Source of the DNA: Leptospiraceae bacterium
Lineage (GTDB): Bacteria; Spirochaetota; Leptospiria; Leptospirales; Leptospiraceae
Length of the DNA stretch: 64,000 nucleotides
Assembly: GCA_016711485.1 (NCBI GenBank)
Contig: JADJSX010000006.1
Span: 792,001-856,000 of the forward strand
Direction: 5' to 3'
Positions within the stretch are counted from its first letter, which is position 1, and each line of letters opens with the position of its first letter. The notes under the pieces are model-generated. The model made no database searches and was not told the origin of the DNA. It worked only from the letters and a program-made list of their open reading frames with translations. Of this stretch, positions 61,490-64,000 are shown piece by piece. Made by a program: the position numbers and the translations under genes.

Positions 61490-63806
61490 CGTTAGACGGA
61501 AAGATAAAATCAAAATAAAGTTGTTTGCCAGGGGTAAATCGAAAATATCCTTCCGGAGCAAAATTCTCCCAAATTTCTTGGAATGCGTCCCACATTAATC
61601 TTGCATAATATTCTATATCATAGTAACAGTATTTTGAACTGAGAGTTAGTTTTGCCATTTCTTCTACTAAATATCGTTTTGATTTGTCTGGATGTTTTTC
61701 CTTTATCACGATATAACGAACCTTTTCTCCCGGTTCTACATTCATTCTGTATTTTTGTAATTGCAATAAAGAAAGAAAACTTGCGTTCTCAACAGAATAC
61801 TCATCAATAGCCTGTCCTACTGTTTTGCGAATCAATAATTCCTCCCAAGTTACTTTATTTGATTCTAATTTATTTTTGTATATTAAATACATTTCCTGCA
61901 TTTCTGTATGTAATGCCTTGAGTTCACTTATAGAATCTGCCTGACGCATAATTTCTAGTAAACTTAATTGCATTTCTTTTATAAACTTAGGCATGTCTTT
62001 TCGACGGGCCGCGAGTCCACGCATTTTTATTTCGCCACTTTGAAATTTACCAAAATATCGATTTGATACCGGTAGAAGTGGGTCTATTTTGGAAGGAGGA
62101 TAAACCAACCATTTATAAATTCCCTCTATCTCCATTGAAATTTTGGTTTCTTTCGTAATTGTATCGCATAATTTCTGTAATTCGCTTTTTGTAAATTGAG
62201 AAGAGTCTTTTTTTTGAATAAAAATACAATCTGTGATTGCATGCGAAAGAAAATACCCCTCATCCTCAGCTTTATCTTTTGCGTTAAGTAAAATTTCTCG
62301 CCCAAACGCAGTGACCGATTCGTGACTTTCAATTCTACCAAATTTTGCATTCCGATATCCCAAATACCCAAAAGACGTAACAAGCATCCACTTCAAACTA
62401 TTCTGTTTGGCTTCGGCAAATTTGTATTTGTCTGAATCTTTATCAGGAAATTCTTTAAGTATTTTCTTATAATACTTTCTTCTAAAAAGAATTTTTTCTA
62501 AAGCCTGAGATACGACTCCTTTGCGTTTGTTACAAATATGATAATTTGCTTCTGGAACTTTTTTAGTATTATCCTCCTCTTTACAACATTGACAGAGTAC
62601 AGTTTCAGGAGATAAATTGTGTAAAACCATAATACTCGGATACATCTGAGAAAAATCCAACTGAGCCATATTTTCAAATACAATTCCAGAGGTAGTGTCT
62701 GGCTGAAATATGAGACCTCCTTTATCAATTCGAAGTAACTCGTAAAAAGTTTTATTCTCCTCTACTTTAGATTTTTGCCAAGGAACTAAATAATTATTTT
62801 GTAGTGCTACATCTGTTTCGATAGCAGTTAACGCATTTCCAGTAGAAGCACGTGCCATTCTCTGCATCGGAAGTCTACTAATGCGAGACAACTCTATTAT
62901 ACCTCTAAGTTCTGCCTCTTTAAATACAAAACTATTTGCTCGGTCAATATGCCATCTGCCAAAAAATGGATACGCGGGGGCTCGATAAATCATAGCTCCG
63001 TATGTATTAAAACTAGTCCCCTTTCGAATAATTTGTCTGGTATGTAATGTAGAAATATCTCGATCTAATTTTAGTTGAATTCTATAATTTTGTGCTAACT
63101 GAAAAAGAATTGGAAAAATAATTTGATCGCCAAATTCTGAGAGTATAATATCAGGATCTTGTTTTTCTAAAATTTCATTTAGCCAAAGGAGTGATTCTTT
63201 TGGATGACTAAAATTCAATTCATATTTTACTTTATCATTTTCAATAATTAGAGGATTATTCTGATTTAGTCCTAGTCTATGATTTTTCTTTAATTTGAAT
63301 TTTAATATTTTAAGTTTTGGAATTTCGTATTCACATTCATTTAGATCATCATTGGTCTGAATTAAATGAATTCGATTCATATTTTGAGTTGATTCATATT
63401 TAATTTTTACACGAGCAAGTGGGAAAATTTTATGGGCATAAGAATATCCAGTAGGAATCTCAATGTCAGTGTGGTAAATATCCATTTGACCATAATACGC
63501 GTACAATTTATGTAAAATTTTCCTCATCACAGAAGGTTTTGATAAAACTAATTTCAAAACTTTTACTTCTTTATTGCTATAAAAATTTTTTTTATTTACC
63601 CAAATTGGTCTTTCTTTAAGGGCATTGTAAAATTGAATTCTACGAACTACCCTTTCTATAATAATAGGAGGACCATCTAGGTATATTTCGGGATAAAAAC
63701 TGTCTAAATAGAGTTGTGGTTTATTATCATTATCCAATATCCAAACATAGACTTGTTCTTCCACATTATAAATATCAAAAAGAAAACCTTCTGTAGTATT
63801 TATCAT
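61467..63806 (-). CDS. family B DNA polymerase with altered exonuclease and motif C residues
   Basis: A 779-residue family B polymerase. Motif A is LDFSQMYPSIM (metal-binding Asp384). Motif B is KWMLVTSFGYLGYR, where the usual Asn-Ser is Val-Thr. Motif C is HAITDCIFI (residues 522-530): the second Asp (Asp526), the catalytic one in known enzymes, is kept, while the first Asp of DTD is Ile524. In the N-terminal exonuclease region, the place of Exo I lacks the Asp-x-Glu pair (LKILKFKLKK) and Exo II reads ILSEFGDQIIFP rather than N-x5-FD. So proofreading is probably lost and the polymerase may be weakened or repurposed, for example for lesion bypass. No polymerase accessory genes lie nearby. Confidence 0.85.
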   Translation of the reverse strand: MINTTEGFLFDIYNVEEQVYVWILDNDNKPQLYLDSFYPEIYLDGPPIIIERVVRRIQFYNALKERPIWVNKKNFYSNKEVKVLKLVLSKPSVMRKILHKLYAYYGQMDIYHTDIEIPTGYSYAHKIFPLARVKIKYESTQNMNRIHLIQTNDDLNECEYEIPKLKILKFKLKKNHRLGLNQNNPLIIENDKVKYELNFSHPKESLLWLNEILEKQDPDIILSEFGDQIIFPILFQLAQNYRIQLKLDRDISTLHTRQIIRKGTSFNTYGAMIYRAPAYPFFGRWHIDRANSFVFKEAELRGIIELSRISRLPMQRMARASTGNALTAIETDVALQNNYLVPWQKSKVEENKTFYELLRIDKGGLIFQPDTTSGIVFENMAQLDFSQMYPSIMVLHNLSPETVLCQCCKEEDNTKKVPEANYHICNKRKGVVSQALEKILFRRKYYKKILKEFPDKDSDKYKFAEAKQNSLKWMLVTSFGYLGYRNAKFGRIESHESVTAFGREILLNAKDKAEDEGYFLSHAITDCIFIQKKDSSQFTKSELQKLCDTITKETKISMEIEGIYKWLVYPPSKIDPLLPVSNRYFGKFQSGEIKMRGLAARRKDMPKFIKEMQLSLLEIMRQADSISELKALHTEMQEMYLIYKNKLESNKVTWEELLIRKTVGQAIDEYSVENASFLSLLQLQKYRMNVEPGEKVRYIVIKEKHPDKSKRYLVEEMAKLTLSSKYCYYDIEYYARLMWDAFQEIWENFAPEGYFRFTPGKQLYFDFIFPSNVSRKDDF

Positions 63807-63917
63807 ATTTTAAAAAATTAATCTTCGTTTCTTACCTTGGCAAACAGTAAAAATTCATTAGAATTATGATAACTTAGAGACAATATAAAACTTTCCTGAA
63901 TGGATCTAAATGCTAAA

Positions 63918-64000
63918 TCACTCTGCGGCTCTTTGGCTCTGTGGCAAAATGTTTGCCTTCAAAGTTTCGATTTCAGCCGAAAGAGACTTTACCTGTTTAG
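63918..64000 (-). CDS. C-terminal end of a gene running beyond the right edge
   Basis: Read on the minus strand from base 64000, one frame stays open to a TGA at 63920-63918 and ends KSLSAEIETLKANILP then QSQRAAE. The heptad pattern before the proline suggests a coiled-coil tail. The last seven codons fall in ccacagag-ccaaagag-ccgcagag, a period-8 repeat of a kind often seen in intergenic DNA, so the C-terminus may have been altered by insertion. Only 26 codons are visible, so function and reality are uncertain. Confidence 0.35.
   Translation of the reverse strand, partial: KQVKSLSAEIETLKANILPQSQRAAE

Overview
The window looks like chromosomal DNA of a spirochaete in or near the family Leptospiraceae. 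It is AT-rich. It carries a flagellar switch gene (fliG), many exported proteins with relaxed lipoboxes, many cAMP/SpoIIE/CHASE2 signalling proteins, a family B DNA polymerase, and the translation/isoprenoid/envelope run rpsB-tsf-pyrH-frr-uppS-cdsA-dxr-rseP-proS. The assignment rests on gene content and style, not on a marker-gene comparison. I see no rRNA, tRNA, CRISPR array, complete insertion sequence or prophage.

Layout. 1-2515 (-): an ATP-grasp gene and two methyltransferase genes that overlap, with the last running off the left edge. 2602-3633 (+): fliG. 3634-4338: a repeat-rich gap with a 142-bp element bounded by perfect 19-bp inverted repeats, two interleaved dispersed repeats and the rnr terminator. 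4339-6480 (-): rnr. 6807-10073 (+): a very large hybrid sensor kinase ending in a PP2C-type phosphatase. 10070-13183 (-): ssb, an exported unknown and pcnB. 13288-15303 (+): an M23 peptidase and lgt. 15417-15605: a probable gene remnant. 15967-19611 (+): a thiolase / KAS III-like / carotenoid-oxygenase operon behind a promoter with an 11-bp-arm palindrome. 19621-20478 (-): HAD phosphatase. 21064-24372 (+): GAF-SpoIIE-TPR phosphatase and an ammonium transporter. 24369-25696 (-): outer-membrane-type barrel and lipoprotein. 25936-29439 (+): double cyclic-nucleotide-binding protein and a 753-residue membrane protein. 29442-32318 (-): three exported proteins (alpha/beta hydrolase, degenerate 5'-nucleotidase-like protein, HExxH lipoprotein). 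32449-37332 (-): LysM/M23 peptidase, PBP1A, zinc phospholipase C-like protein. 37531-38760 (+): two paralogous lipoproteins. 38817-39848 (-): fbp. 39970-42042 (+): S46 dipeptidyl-peptidase. 42055-46760 (-): TPR protein, dxs and CHASE2 adenylate cyclase. 46841-48837 (-): trpB-trpA. 48851-49026: a palindromic element that supplies the proS stop codon. 49025-58294 (-): the proS-to-rpsB run plus a small membrane protein. 58815-59141 (-): PilZ. 59426-61489 (+): two small lipoproteins and a secreted esterase. 61467-63806 (-): family B polymerase with altered catalytic motifs. 63918-64000 (-): the end of another gene.

How the genes fit together. Envelope building is the main theme: isoprenoid precursor supply (dxs, dxr), undecaprenyl carrier (uppS), phospholipid (cdsA), lipoprotein maturation (lgt), peptidoglycan synthesis and trimming (PBP1A, two M23 proteins), site-2 proteolysis (rseP), and at least seven predicted lipoproteins. 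The second theme is signalling: one cyclase that probably makes cAMP, one cAMP-type receptor, two SpoIIE-type phosphatases and a PilZ protein. The least ordinary items are the thiolase/KAS III/carotenoid-oxygenase operon with its palindrome, the exported hydrolase trio at 29442-32318, the altered family B polymerase, and a set of small dispersed intergenic repeats, some inserted in one another.
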